Assembly: GCA_964371405.1 (NCBI GenBank)
Contig: CAYJLV010000001.1
Location: 248,001 to 312,000 of the forward strand
Reading direction: 5' to 3'
Source of the DNA: JAMHWF01 sp964371405
GTDB taxonomy: Bacteria > Pseudomonadota > Gammaproteobacteria > Burkholderiales > Burkholderiaceae_C
Length of the DNA stretch: 64,000 nucleotides
Shown piece after piece: positions 52,272-60,556 of this stretch. A program made the position numbers and the translations under genes. Within the stretch, counting starts at the first letter, position 1. The number at the start of each line of letters is the position of its first letter. The notes below the pieces were generated by a model. The model was not told the DNA's origin and searched no databases. It worked only from the letters and a program-made list of their open reading frames with translations.

Positions 52272-52660
52272 GCCATGTCTCCTTGGGCACGGCCGGATTG
52301 CAGCGAGTCCCAGCGGTTGCGGCCCGGGCGCGCGCCATGGCGCACGACGTCGCGTGCCGGATGGGTGCGACCGAGGTGCTTGACGACCACCCGGCCGACG
52401 CGATCGGCAGCTCGGTCGATCACGGCGTACAACTCCGCGCCGACGTCCTTGATCACGGCGACGGGTGCGTCGAGCAGGTGGACCTGGATTCGGCAGTACT
52501 TGTCGACCCCGCCGCGCGGCCCGTTCTCGTCGCCGACACGGATCGCGACCCGCTGGATGCGGTCGCTGTGGCGCGTCAGCACGAAGCCCAGCCGGCGCCG
52601 CATGTGTTCGGCCAACGCCGGCGTCACCGTGAATCCCTGACCGTGGATGTCGACAATCAT
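52268..52660 (-). CDS. hpf: Ribosome hibernation promoting factor-like protein
   Basis: A 130-residue HPF/YfiA (sigma-54 modulation) domain protein with DENGPRGGVDKYCRIQVHL and AVIDRAADRVGRVVVKHLGRTHPARD. It lacks the extra C-terminal dimerisation domain of long HPF, so it is a short form. Such proteins bind the 30S subunit and idle ribosomes in stationary or anoxic cells. It is the first gene of the hpf - BI-1 - usp run and divergent from a LysR gene. A second, frameshifted copy lies at 56144. Confidence 0.88.
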   Translation of the reverse strand: MIVDIHGQGFTVTPALAEHMRRRLGFVLTRHSDRIQRVAIRVGDENGPRGGVDKYCRIQVHLLDAPVAVIKDVGAELYAVIDRAADRVGRVVVKHLGRTHPARDVVRHGARPGRNRWDSLQSGRAQGDMA

Positions 52661-52730
52661 CTTGCACCTCAGCTTCGCCGTCAGTGGCGATACGCAAGAA
52701 TCTAGGGCCAGCGACAGTCCGTGAAAATCA

Positions 52731-52769
52731 GATTGTTTGGCACACATCATCCGAAAAAAACGGACAATC
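52731..52769. promoter_or_regulatory. Possible LysR operator between hpf and the LysR gene
   Basis: GATTGT (52731-52736) and ACAATC (52764-52769) form an inverted pair. TCCG-A7-CGGA (52750-52764) nests inside. The A-tract and dyads in a divergent intergenic region suit a LysR binding site. Confidence 0.4.
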
Positions 52770-52800
52770 GTGCCTGCCAGGCCAGACTGCACGACGGCCA

Positions 52801-53733
52801 ATGCCCATGAACTACAAGCACCTCCACTACTTCCTGCAGGTGGCCAAGCTCGGCGGCGTGCTGCGTGCCAGCGAACGTCTTCATCTGTCGCCGCAGACGA
52901 TCAGCGGCCAGATCCAGTCGCTCGAGGAGGCGCTTGGCACGCCGCTGTTCGCCAAGAGCGGGCGCGGCCTGGTGCTGACCGAAGCCGGCCGCATGGTGCT
53001 CGGCTACGCCGAGGACATCTTCTCGACCGGTGCCGAGCTCGAGGAGGCTGTGCGCGACTACCCACGCAAGGGCAAGCTGCTCGAGTTTCGCGTCGGCGTG
53101 GCCGACGCCGTGCCGAAGACGATCGCCTGCCGCCTGATCGAGCCGGCCTCGCAGCTGCCAGAGCCGGTTCGCATCGTCTGCCGCGAATGGAAGCTCGACA
53201 CGCTGCTCGGCGAGTTGGCCCTGCACCGGCTCGACCTCGTGATCGCCGATGCGCCCATCCCCTCCGGCATCAGCGTGCGCGCCTTCAACCACAGGCTGGG
53301 CAGTTGCGGTGTCAGCTTCTTCGCAGCACCGGCGCTGTTCGACTTGTGCAATAGGCGCTTCCCGGCCTGCCTCGACGGTGCGCCGCTGCTGATGCCGGCC
53401 GACGACTCGGCGGTCGGCCAGCGCCTGCGCGCGTGGCTGCAGGCGCGGTCGCTGCACCCCCGGGTGGTTGGAGAGTGCGACGACAGCGCCCTGGCCAAGG
53501 AGTTCGGGCGTCGGGGAATGGGCATTTTTGTGGGGCCCACGGTGCTCGAGCGCGACATCGAGAAGCAGTACGGCGTGCGCGCGCTCGGCGCGACACCCGA
53601 TGTCGTGGAAGAGTTCTTCGCGATCTCGGTCGAGCGCCGCATCACGCACCCGTGCGTGACGGCGATCACCGAGGCGGCACGCAACGAACTGTTCGCGCCT
53701 CCTGCGCGGCGGCGCGCCAGACGCGTCGCCTGA
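52801..53733 (+). CDS. LysR-family regulator, NhaR-like, copy 1
   Basis: A 310-residue LysR regulator. The N-terminal HTH reads NYKHLHYFLQVAKLGGVLRASERLHLSPQTISGQIQSLEEALG, the NhaR subgroup pattern (LSPQTISGQI). The effector domain follows, and the C-terminus is arginine-rich. NhaR responds to Na+ and alkaline pH. It is divergent from hpf - BI-1 - usp and probably controls it. The ATG at 52801 fits the usual NhaR start; a second ATG lies at 52807. Confidence 0.9.
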   Translation: MPMNYKHLHYFLQVAKLGGVLRASERLHLSPQTISGQIQSLEEALGTPLFAKSGRGLVLTEAGRMVLGYAEDIFSTGAELEEAVRDYPRKGKLLEFRVGVADAVPKTIACRLIEPASQLPEPVRIVCREWKLDTLLGELALHRLDLVIADAPIPSGISVRAFNHRLGSCGVSFFAAPALFDLCNRRFPACLDGAPLLMPADDSAVGQRLRAWLQARSLHPRVVGECDDSALAKEFGRRGMGIFVGPTVLERDIEKQYGVRALGATPDVVEEFFAISVERRITHPCVTAITEAARNELFAPPARRRARRVA

Positions 53734-53745
53734 ACGCGGCGAGCG

Positions 53746-54171
53746 TCAGCGCGCCGTGTCGTGCAGGATCGCCTGCGTGACCATGGACTGGGAGATCTGC
53801 CAGCGTCCCAGCACATGGCTGTAGACCATGCGCTCGTCGACGCTGATGCATCCGTCGGCAGTGATCACCGCGGCGGCCAGCCGGCAAACCAGCATCCTTT
53901 GCGCCGTGTCGTCGACCCGGTCCAGCAGCGCGTCGACGTAGGCAGCGGCAGGCGCGCGCAGCCACGAGCACTCGCACAGCGTCGAGCCCACGTCGTCGAG
54001 ACAGCCACGCGCCAGATCCAGAAATCGCTCGCGGCGAATGCCGAGGCGTTCGAAGGCCTGGAGCTCATCGAGCCTCTGCATCTCACGCGGGTCGATGCGG
54101 CCGTTGGCGGCCACCATGAGCGCGAGCACGCTCGCAGCAGCTTCGTTGCGGTGGGCGCGTTGCTGGGACAT
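53746..54171 (-). CDS. TerB-like helical protein, copy 2
   Basis: A 141-residue protein: RNEAAASVLALMVAANGRIDPREMQRLDELQAF, a middle DALLDRVDD and TADGCISVDERMVYSHVLGRW. The repeated D-G-x-I-x-x-x-E pattern is TerB-like. The start at 54171 is backed by GGAGGAGG. It converges on the LysR gene. A perfect canonical FNR-type box lies 112 bases upstream (54284). Confidence 0.75.
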   Translation of the reverse strand: MSQQRAHRNEAAASVLALMVAANGRIDPREMQRLDELQAFERLGIRRERFLDLARGCLDDVGSTLCECSWLRAPAAAYVDALLDRVDDTAQRMLVCRLAAAVITADGCISVDERMVYSHVLGRWQISQSMVTQAILHDTAR

Positions 54172-54283
54172 GGGCCGGGACCTCCTCCAATGCGGCGCGT
54201 TTGCGGAAACACAGAACGCACCGGCCATCGGGTCCGGCCGAAGCCGGGAAGTTCCGTGACCAACCGCGCCAGCGGACGACCTA

Positions 54284-54297
54284 TTGATCTGCATCAA
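54284..54297. promoter_or_regulatory. Canonical FNR-type box upstream of a TerB-like gene
   Basis: TTGATCTGCATCAA is the exact FNR consensus TTGAT-N4-ATCAA. It lies 112 bases upstream of the minus-strand TerB-like start at 54171. Confidence 0.75.
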
Positions 54298-54360
54298 CGC
54301 GGCGGGATCCGTGCCTGTACGTAGCCCTCCGCGGCATCGCCGGCGTCCCCGGAAGTCCTG

Positions 54361-54468
54361 CTATCGGGAAGGCACTCCGGGAACATCCTGTTCAAGCATG
54401 TCGGGCGTGATCAGAACGATGCCGCGCTCGGTGACGTAGAAACGTGCCCGGGTAGCGCGGGAAGACTT
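54361..54468 (-). pseudogene. Probable C-terminal remnant of glgC
   Basis: The frame ending at the TAG at 54361 reads RATRARFYVTERGIVLITPD, then MLEQ. This resembles the C-terminus of glucose-1-phosphate adenylyltransferase (E. coli GlgC ends ARRFYRSEEGIVLVTREML). An in-frame TGA at 54471-54469 cuts it off and no upstream part of GlgC follows, so it is a scrap of a deleted gene. The match is from memory and short. Confidence 0.5.
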
Positions 54469-54662
54469 TCAGCAGAGATCTTCGATGGATTACCACGTAA
54501 CAATCGGCTTTTCGTGAAGGCGATCCACACCCACAGTCGACCTGCAGACAACGCAGCCATTTCGATGGCTGCACGATCCCGGGCACTCCATGGGGCACTT
54601 TCGACATGCCCACCGAAGGCCCAAAGACCTAAACCGCGGATTCTTCAGGCAAGGAGAGCCGG
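54469..54662. other. Decayed or noncoding stretch next to the glgC remnant
   Basis: No supported gene. The composition is less GC-rich than the surroundings, and reverse frames give no recognisable GlgC sequence. It probably is leftover DNA from a deletion. Confidence 0.35.
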
Positions 54663-55082
54663 TCAGCTACGGGACGACGGCCGAAACATCTCACGGTGCA
54701 AGCCCCAATGCTCGACCGCGGCGACGAGCACCATCGACTCGCCTTCGTGGACCCGGGCGTCGACTTCAGCCAGTTCGACACACAGGCGCAGTAGTTTCAG
54801 CCGCAGCGCAGGGTCCTGGATTTCACCCATCAGATCCGCCAGCGTGCGCTCGTCCACCGGGCAGGCGTCGGCCCATTTCAACTGGTCGCTCGAAAGCAAG
54901 TCTTCGCAGAAGGTGTCCAGCACTGCGTGCAACTCATGTCGCGTCAGCCCCAACTGCTCATGCACGACCAGGCGGTCGAGCCAAGCGATCTCGGCGTCTC
55001 CGATATCGCCATCGGCGAACACGGTCAGGGCGACGATGCGGGCTGCGGCCTGCGGGCTGTTCACGGGATAGCTGCGCATCAT
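54663..55082 (-). CDS. TerB-like helical protein, copy 3
   Basis: A 139-residue protein opening MMRSYPVNSPQAAARIVALTVFADGDIGDAEIAWLDRL, closely similar to the copies at 50208 and 60557 (MRCYPHNSPEAAARIVAL). The C-terminal half has VDARVHEGESMVLVAAVEHWGLH. It is the last gene of the run hpf(frameshifted) - BI-1 - zinc ribbon - terB-like, 30 bases after the zinc-ribbon gene. Function unknown. Confidence 0.77.
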   Translation of the reverse strand: MMRSYPVNSPQAAARIVALTVFADGDIGDAEIAWLDRLVVHEQLGLTRHELHAVLDTFCEDLLSSDQLKWADACPVDERTLADLMGEIQDPALRLKLLRLCVELAEVDARVHEGESMVLVAAVEHWGLHREMFRPSSRS

Positions 55083-55112
55083 GGGTCTCGCTTGGGTGCT
55101 GTGGGTCGCGGG

Positions 55113-55379
55113 TCAGTCGAAGATGTTGCTCAGCCAGGACTTCTTGCGGTTGCCCTGCTGGCCTCGGCCATGCTCGTAGTCGGAGTCTGCGAATTGCGGT
55201 TGTGATTGCGCTGCCGCATTGACGGCCGAGGCTGGCGTCATCGCTGCCGATCGCTCGATCAGCTTGTCGAGTTCGCCGCGGTCCAGCCAGACGCCGCGGC
55301 ATTGCGGGCAGTAGTCAATCTCGACGCCCTGGCGATCGCTCATCACGAGCGCGGTGTCGGTGCATGTGGGGCATTTCAT
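55113..55379 (-). CDS. TFIIB-type zinc-ribbon protein
   Basis: An 88-residue protein with a zf-TFIIB ribbon: MKCPTCTDTALVMSDRQGVEIDYCPQCRGVWLDRGELDKLI. Two CPxC pairs bind one zinc. The tail (about 40-88) is polar and ends KKSWLSNIFD, typical of this small-protein family. The start at 55379 has AGGAG upstream. It lies 20 bases after the BI-1 gene. Function unknown; such proteins may bind partners or nucleic acid. Confidence 0.88.
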   Translation of the reverse strand: MKCPTCTDTALVMSDRQGVEIDYCPQCRGVWLDRGELDKLIERSAAMTPASAVNAAAQSQPQFADSDYEHGRGQQGNRKKSWLSNIFD

Positions 55380-55399
55380 GGTGTGCTCCTGGTGAGGGT

Positions 55400-56116
55400 T
55401 CATTCATCCGAGCTGCCGAAGCCGAAAAGGCTCAGCAGACTCGTGAACAGGTTGAAGATCGAGACGTACAGCCCGACGGTGGCCAGCACGTAGTTGGTCT
55501 CGCCACCGGTGACGATGCGACTGGTCTCGAACAGGATCAGGCCGGCCGACAGCAGCGCGACCATCGCGGCCACGGCCAGGCCCAGCGCCGGCATCTGCAG
55601 GAACACGGCGCCCAGGCCGGCAATCAGCGCGATGACCATGCCGGCGAACAGGAAGCCGCCCATGAAGCTGAAGTCGCGACGGGTCGTCAAGACCCAGGCC
55701 GACAAGGCCAGGAAGGTGGCGCCCGTGGCCGCCAGGGCCATGGTGACGACCTGTGCACCGCCGGGTAGTGCAAGCGACTTGGCCAGCACCGGCCCCAAGG
55801 AGTAGCCCATGAAGCCCGTCAGCGCAAACACCGCCGGCAAGGCCCAGCCGCTGTTCTTGAACTTGTAGACGGTGAAGAGCAGGCCGAAGTAGCCGCCCAG
55901 GGTCAGCAGGAGGCCCGGCGCCGGCAGCTGGAACGCCACACTGGCAGCGGCGATGGCCGCGCTGAACAGCAGCGTCATCGACAGCAAGGCGTACGTGTTG
56001 CGCAGCACACGGCTCGTACTGGCGACATCCGTGGGTTTCGCGCTGCCTGCGGCGATTGGCGCCGAATGCGCGGTTTCCGGGTGAGCGGTCGAAGGGATGG
56101 GCGTCATGGAGTTCAT
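55400..56116 (-). CDS. Bax inhibitor-1/YccA-family membrane protein, copy 2
   Basis: A 238-residue paralogue of the protein at 51591, sharing SRVLRNTYALLSMTLLFSAA, FALTGFMGYSLGP, RRDFSFMGGFLFAGMV and FETSRIVTGGETNYVLATVGL. The N-terminal 35 residues are soluble and differ. It follows the frameshifted hibernation-factor gene by 27 bases, repeating the hpf - BI-1 order seen at 52 kb. Confidence 0.9.
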   Translation of the reverse strand: MNSMTPIPSTAHPETAHSAPIAAGSAKPTDVASTSRVLRNTYALLSMTLLFSAAIAAASVAFQLPAPGLLLTLGGYFGLLFTVYKFKNSGWALPAVFALTGFMGYSLGPVLAKSLALPGGAQVVTMALAATGATFLALSAWVLTTRRDFSFMGGFLFAGMVIALIAGLGAVFLQMPALGLAVAAMVALLSAGLILFETSRIVTGGETNYVLATVGLYVSIFNLFTSLLSLFGFGSSDE

Positions 56117-56143
56117 GGTGTCGAGTCCTGGGGGCGTTGGAGT

Positions 56144-56484
56144 TCAGCGTTCGTGACTGATGAAGCGTTGGCGCATGCGGCGGGAGTCACTGCCCCGGCG
56201 CCACAAGCGCATCAGGAACCGCGCGGCACGCGCCAGCGCGTTGTCCAGCGCCGTGCGCCAGTCGCTGGCCACGGAGTCCCCACCACCGACCCTGCGCCGT
56301 CGGTCCGGAGTTCCACCTGGCAGCGCTTGTCGATGCCGCCGCGCGGTCCGTTCACGTCCGACATCTGCACCTCGGCGCGTGGCACCAACCAGCCCAGGCG
56401 TCGCAGCACGAAGCGCACGCGACGTTCGGTCAGATCGCGCAAGTCAGTGGCATGCGGATGGCGGGACTTGAACAGCACTTGCAT
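56144..56484 (-). pseudogene. Frameshifted hibernation-factor (HPF-like) gene
   Basis: From the ATG at 56484 the protein reads MQVLFKSRHPHATDLRDL and later VNGPRGGIDKRCQVELRTDG, then GSVV: a normal HPF/YfiA start. In a G run near 56280 the frame then breaks and stops at 56212 with unrelated residues. One base over, the sequence continues as DSVASDWRTALDNALARAAR, then FLMRLWRRG, to a stop at 56144, a plausible HPF C-terminus. One missing G in the four-G run explains it. It may be a true mutation or a sequencing error. Its place before BI-1 copies the intact hpf at 52268. Confidence 0.75.
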
Positions 56485-56687
56485 CACGGATCTCCATCGG
56501 TTGAGGGACAGACGGAATGTGGGGCGCCTGGAGGTTCTGGAAAAGCAGTCTTTCAAGAACGCGAACTTCGGATAAACCTGAACACAGGACGGAGCTTCGA
56601 CCGCAGACTTCGGGGTTTGGCGGCTCCGGCCGGCACGCGTTGCAGCACGCGAGCCTTCTGGCCCGTCACCCTTTGGAGAAGCACCCG

Positions 56688-57776
56688 ATGTCCAACGCTC
56701 GAACCGCCAATGCCGTCCGTCTGGAGTTCGCTCCTGACTCCCTGGTTCAATCCAATCTGTCCGGCGCGGCCTTCACCGGCGACTGGCTCTGGGTGGCGGG
56801 CGACGAAGCCTGCGGCCTGGACCGCCTTCGCCGGGTCGACCCCGTGGGGCGAGAGGCCTTGCGCTTCGGCGAGGTGCGCGACTTCCCGCTCGCCGATCTG
56901 CTGGACCTGCCCGGCGCGGCCGGGGAGGAGGCCGACCTGGAAGGCATGGCCGTGGCCGACGGCCTCCTCTGGGTGGTCGGCTCGCATGGCCTGAAGCGCA
57001 AGAACGCCAAACCGGACCGAGGCCACGCCGACAACGCCAAGCGGCTGGCAAAGGTGGCGCTGGACGGCAATCGTCGCCTGCTGGCCTGCGTGCCCATCGA
57101 GCCCGACGCCCAGGGCGAGCCCTGCCTGGTACGCCAGGCCCAGGACGGCCGTCGGGCGCTGCTCCTGAAAGGTGATGCGCAGACGAACCTGCTCACCCGT
57201 GCGCTCGCCGATGACCCCCACTTCGGGCCATACATGGCCATCCCGGGCAAGGACAACGGCTTCGACATCGAAGGCCTGGCCGTGGACGGCCGTCGGCTGC
57301 TACTCGGCCTGCGCGGCCCGGTGCTTCGCGGCTGGTCGGCGCTGCTCGAGATCGCGGTGGAGGGTCGCGGCGATCAGCTGCGACTGGCGCCCCTGGACGA
57401 CAGCGGCACGCTGGTCCGCAAGCACTTCCTGCAGCTCGACGGCCTGGGCGTGCGGGACCTGCACTTCTCAGGCAACGACCTCTACATCCTGGCCGGCCCG
57501 ACGATGGTGCTGAACGGCGACATCCGCGTCTTCAAGTGGGCGGCCGCGCGGCCCTTGCTGGCTGCCAACCGCGAGCCTGTGCGCTTCGAGTCGGCGCTGA
57601 CCGAGTCGGTGCCCCTGCCGCACGGCCGCGACACCAACCGCGCCGAAGCCATCTGTGACCTGCCGCCGGCGCTGTCGGGCGGCAAGGCGCGCTGGCTCGT
57701 GCTGTACGACGCGCCTGGCGCCGATCGAAAGGAGGGCGAGCACACCGTCTTCGGTGACCTGCTGCGCCACGATTGA
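56688..57776 (+). CDS. DUF3616 family protein
   Basis: A 362-residue soluble protein with repeated beta motifs (LWVAGDEACGLDRLRRV, LEGMAVADGLLWVVGSHGLKRK, DIEGLAVDGRRLLLGLRGPVLRGWSALLEI). This is the DUF3616 pattern, probably a beta-propeller. There is no signal peptide, and no catalytic residues are known. GGAGAAG precedes the ATG. It is alone on its strand, 116 bases before yqhA. Confidence 0.85.
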   Translation: MSNARTANAVRLEFAPDSLVQSNLSGAAFTGDWLWVAGDEACGLDRLRRVDPVGREALRFGEVRDFPLADLLDLPGAAGEEADLEGMAVADGLLWVVGSHGLKRKNAKPDRGHADNAKRLAKVALDGNRRLLACVPIEPDAQGEPCLVRQAQDGRRALLLKGDAQTNLLTRALADDPHFGPYMAIPGKDNGFDIEGLAVDGRRLLLGLRGPVLRGWSALLEIAVEGRGDQLRLAPLDDSGTLVRKHFLQLDGLGVRDLHFSGNDLYILAGPTMVLNGDIRVFKWAAARPLLAANREPVRFESALTESVPLPHGRDTNRAEAICDLPPALSGGKARWLVLYDAPGADRKEGEHTVFGDLLRHD

Positions 57777-57892
57777 GATCGTCCGCCGCGGTCTGCTTCA
57801 GCCGCCTGGGCGAACTGGCCCGCGTGGCGCATGAAGCCTCGGCTGGTTCGCTGTTTGACGTAACTGTCGGCTCTGTTTCAAGGTAGAGAAGA

Positions 57893-58411
57893 ATGGAAAT
57901 GCTGCTTTCAAGGGTCGGGTCGCTGCTTTACGGCATGAGATTCACCATGCTGTTTTTCTATGTGGGTCTGGTGGCGATCATCTTCGGCATTCTGGGAAAG
58001 TTCCTGCTGGAAACCTACAAGCTGATGAGCACCTTGCTGTTCGGCGATCTCGCGAAGATCGATCTGATCATCAAGGTGCTTGAGCTGGTGGACATGACGA
58101 TGGTGGCGCAGTTGGTTTGGGTGGTGGCGCTTGCCGGTGTGTCGCTCTTCGTGACCACGGGGCACTTCGACAAGAAGGACATGAAGAAGCCCGACTGGCT
58201 GGACCACGTCAACACCTACAACCTCAAGTTAAAGCTGGCGTTCGCCATCATCTCGATCTCTGGCGTGCATGCCTTGAAGACCTACCTGAGTGGCGACCTG
58301 AGCTTGGAAAACATCCAGATCGTGACGATGGTGGCGGTCATCCACTTCACCTTCGTGCTCTCTGCCATCGGTATTTCTTTTGCGGAGCGATTGACCCGGG
58401 AGAAGACCTGA
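57893..58411 (+). CDS. YqhA/UPF0114 family membrane protein
   Basis: A 172-residue protein with four hydrophobic helices (FTMLFFYVGLVAIIFGILGKFLL and others) and the family block DLIIKVLELVDMTMVAQLVWVVALAGVSLFV. It belongs to UPF0114 (E. coli YqhA), of unknown function. Its codons are visibly less GC-rich than those of its neighbours, a possible sign of recent transfer. The diacylglycerol kinase gene follows after 14 bases. Confidence 0.88.
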   Translation: MEMLLSRVGSLLYGMRFTMLFFYVGLVAIIFGILGKFLLETYKLMSTLLFGDLAKIDLIIKVLELVDMTMVAQLVWVVALAGVSLFVTTGHFDKKDMKKPDWLDHVNTYNLKLKLAFAIISISGVHALKTYLSGDLSLENIQIVTMVAVIHFTFVLSAIGISFAERLTREKT

Positions 58412-58425
58412 GCGCGTCCACGGCC

Positions 58426-59391
58426 ATGGTCGTTCTCCCGGAAATCGACCCCACGTCTGCGCTGCAGTTCATCGTCAATGCGGCGTCGGGCAGCAGCGAC
58501 GCGGAGGCCAAGCGCGAAATCGTCGAAGCCGCGCTGCGCGCTGGTGGACGGCGGGGTGACTTGCTGTTCTGCAGCCCCGCCGAGTTGATTGGCGTGTCGC
58601 ATCAGGCGGCGAAAAGGGCGATCGCCACGCGTACGGCCGTGGTCGCCGTCGGTGGCGACGGCACGCTCAACACCGTGGCACAGGCCGCCCACGCCGCAGG
58701 TTGCGCCATGGGCGTGGTGCCACAGGGCACGTTCAACTACTTTGCACGCACGCACGGCATTCCCGTCGACCCGACTGAAGCGGTCCAATTGCTGCTGCGG
58801 TCGGCGCCTGTCCCGGTGCAGGTGGCGGGTGTCAACGATCGCGTGTTTCTCGTCAACGCCAGCCTCGGGCTCTACCCTGAGCTGCTGGAGGACCGCGAGG
58901 CCTACAAGGCGCGCTTCGGGCGCAGCCGCTGGGTGGCCTTTGTGGCAGCCTGCGCAACGCTGCTGCGCGCGCAGCGCAAGCTGCGCGTGCACATCGAGAT
59001 GGGGGGCACTGTGCGCGACGTGCAGACCTTGACGCTTTTCGTCGGCAACAACCGGCTCCAGTTGCAGCAGCTCGGCGCCGAGCCGGAGGACACGGTCGCC
59101 GGCACGCCGGGTGACGGCAGCATGGCCGCCCTGATGCTGCGGCCCATCGGCACGTTGCCGATGATCGGGCTGATGCTGCACGGAGCGATGGGCCGCCTCG
59201 GCGAGGCCGCCGGGGTGGAACGCTTCGAGTTCCAGCACATGGTGGTCAACCCGACGCTGCCGCAAGGACGCCGCGGGGTGAAGGTGGCCTTCGACGGCGA
59301 GGTGACGACGCTGCGTGCACCGCTGGACTTCCGCGTGCTCGCCAGGCCGCTGTACCTGCTGGCGCCGTGGCCCGGGGAGGCTGGCGCATGA
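58426..59391 (+). CDS. Diacylglycerol/lipid kinase family protein
   Basis: A 321-residue protein with a DAGK catalytic domain: AVVAVGGDGTLNTVAQAAHAAGCAMGVVPQGTFNYFAR holds the ATP-binding GGDGTLN and the GTxN loop. The C-terminal domain has VKVAFDGEVTTLRAPLDFRVL. Relatives (YegS, DgkB) phosphorylate diacylglycerol or other lipids. Its ATGA overlaps the next gene, a phosphoesterase, so a kinase and a hydrolase are made together. Confidence 0.9.
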   Translation: MVVLPEIDPTSALQFIVNAASGSSDAEAKREIVEAALRAGGRRGDLLFCSPAELIGVSHQAAKRAIATRTAVVAVGGDGTLNTVAQAAHAAGCAMGVVPQGTFNYFARTHGIPVDPTEAVQLLLRSAPVPVQVAGVNDRVFLVNASLGLYPELLEDREAYKARFGRSRWVAFVAACATLLRAQRKLRVHIEMGGTVRDVQTLTLFVGNNRLQLQQLGAEPEDTVAGTPGDGSMAALMLRPIGTLPMIGLMLHGAMGRLGEAAGVERFEFQHMVVNPTLPQGRRGVKVAFDGEVTTLRAPLDFRVLARPLYLLAPWPGEAGA

Positions 59392-60185
59392 CCGTCCTGC
59401 TGCAGGTCTCCGACCCGCACTTCGGCACCGAGCAGCCGACCGTCGTCGACGCGCTGACCGAATTGACACGGCAGCAGCGGCCCGATCTGGTCGTGCTGTC
59501 CGGCGACATCACGCAGAGGGCCCGACCGGCGCAGTTCTGCGCCGCTCGCGCCTTCACGGACCGCCTGGCCGCGCCCGTGCTGGCGGTGCCGGGCAACCAC
59601 GACATCCCGCTGTTCGATCTGTGGGCACGCCTGCACAGCCCTTATGGGCGGTACAGCACCGCGTTCGGGACGGATCTCGAGCCCGTGCACCGATCTTCGG
59701 AACTCCTGGTGGTGTGCGTCAACACCACGCGTCCGTGGCGACACAAGGACGGTGAGGTCTCCGCCTTGCAGATCGACCGTGTGGCGCGCCTGGTTGAGCA
59801 TGCCGACCCTGCGCAGCTGCGCCTGGTCGTGGTGCACCAGCCCATCGCCGTCACGCGTGCCGAGGACGAGACCAACCGACTCCGCGGACATGCGGCCGCG
59901 CTGCGGCGCTGGGCTGAAGCCGGCGCCGACCTCGTCATCGGCGGTCACATCCACCTCCCCTACGTCATGCCGCTGCAAGGCCTGGCGCGCCCGCTGTGGG
60001 TCGTGCAGGCGGGCACGGCCGTGTCGTCCCGCGTGCGCGATGGCGTGCCCAACTCGGTGAACGTTCTGCGCTGGGGCGCGAATGCGGCGCCAGGAAGCTG
60101 TCGGATCGAGCAGTGGGACTACCAGACCGATGACCGGGCCTTCCGGCTCGCCAAGGTCAGCGAGGTCCGGCCGGACCGGACCTGA
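59388..60185 (+). CDS. Metallophosphoesterase
   Basis: A 265-residue calcineurin-type phosphoesterase with the full metal set: SDPHFG (a DxH), LSGDITQ, VPGNHD, VVVHQP and GGHIH. It resembles CpdA-like cAMP phosphodiesterases and the wider group acting on nucleotides or lipids. The coupled lipid kinase suggests a lipid-phosphate substrate, but this is inference. The start at 59388 overlaps the upstream stop. Confidence 0.88.
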   Translation: MTVLLQVSDPHFGTEQPTVVDALTELTRQQRPDLVVLSGDITQRARPAQFCAARAFTDRLAAPVLAVPGNHDIPLFDLWARLHSPYGRYSTAFGTDLEPVHRSSELLVVCVNTTRPWRHKDGEVSALQIDRVARLVEHADPAQLRLVVVHQPIAVTRAEDETNRLRGHAAALRRWAEAGADLVIGGHIHLPYVMPLQGLARPLWVVQAGTAVSSRVRDGVPNSVNVLRWGANAAPGSCRIEQWDYQTDDRAFRLAKVSEVRPDRT

Positions 60186-60320
60186 GTGCGGCTTTGCGGT
60201 GGGCGCATCATTTTCTGGCGAGTTCGTATTTTCCTGAGTTGGAGTCTTGGAATGGCAGCTTCTTCCGAAGTTCAGCCCGGTGCATATTCCAGTCTGTAGT
60301 CACTCCCGGGCTCACCCGCC

Positions 60321-60503
60321 ATGAAGCTCTTGTTGCACCTCGCGTCCCTCGTGTTTGCCGGCCTCGTACAGGGCCTGCGCTTGTTGAAGGATGCTCTCAG
60401 GGAATGGGTGCCGCGGCAGGAACCGGTGCTCATTCCCATCCCGATCTCGGCCGAGCGCCGGACACGCCAGTCAGACCGGAGCCATCCCGTCCGGGGCGAC
60501 TGA
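60321..60503 (+). CDS. Small hypothetical protein upstream of a TerB-like gene
   Basis: A 60-codon frame with a hydrophobic N-terminal helix (MKLLLHLASLVFAGLVQGLRLL) and a basic tail. It precedes the TerB-like gene at 60557 by 53 bases, as another tiny membrane protein precedes the TerB-like gene at 50711. No clear ribosome-binding site is visible, so it is uncertain. Confidence 0.4.
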   Translation: MKLLLHLASLVFAGLVQGLRLLKDALREWVPRQEPVLIPIPISAERRTRQSDRSHPVRGD

Positions 60504-60556
60504 GTCCGAAACCCAGCTTGTCTCCTCAGCCTGACTTTTTTCAACGGAGATCCTCC

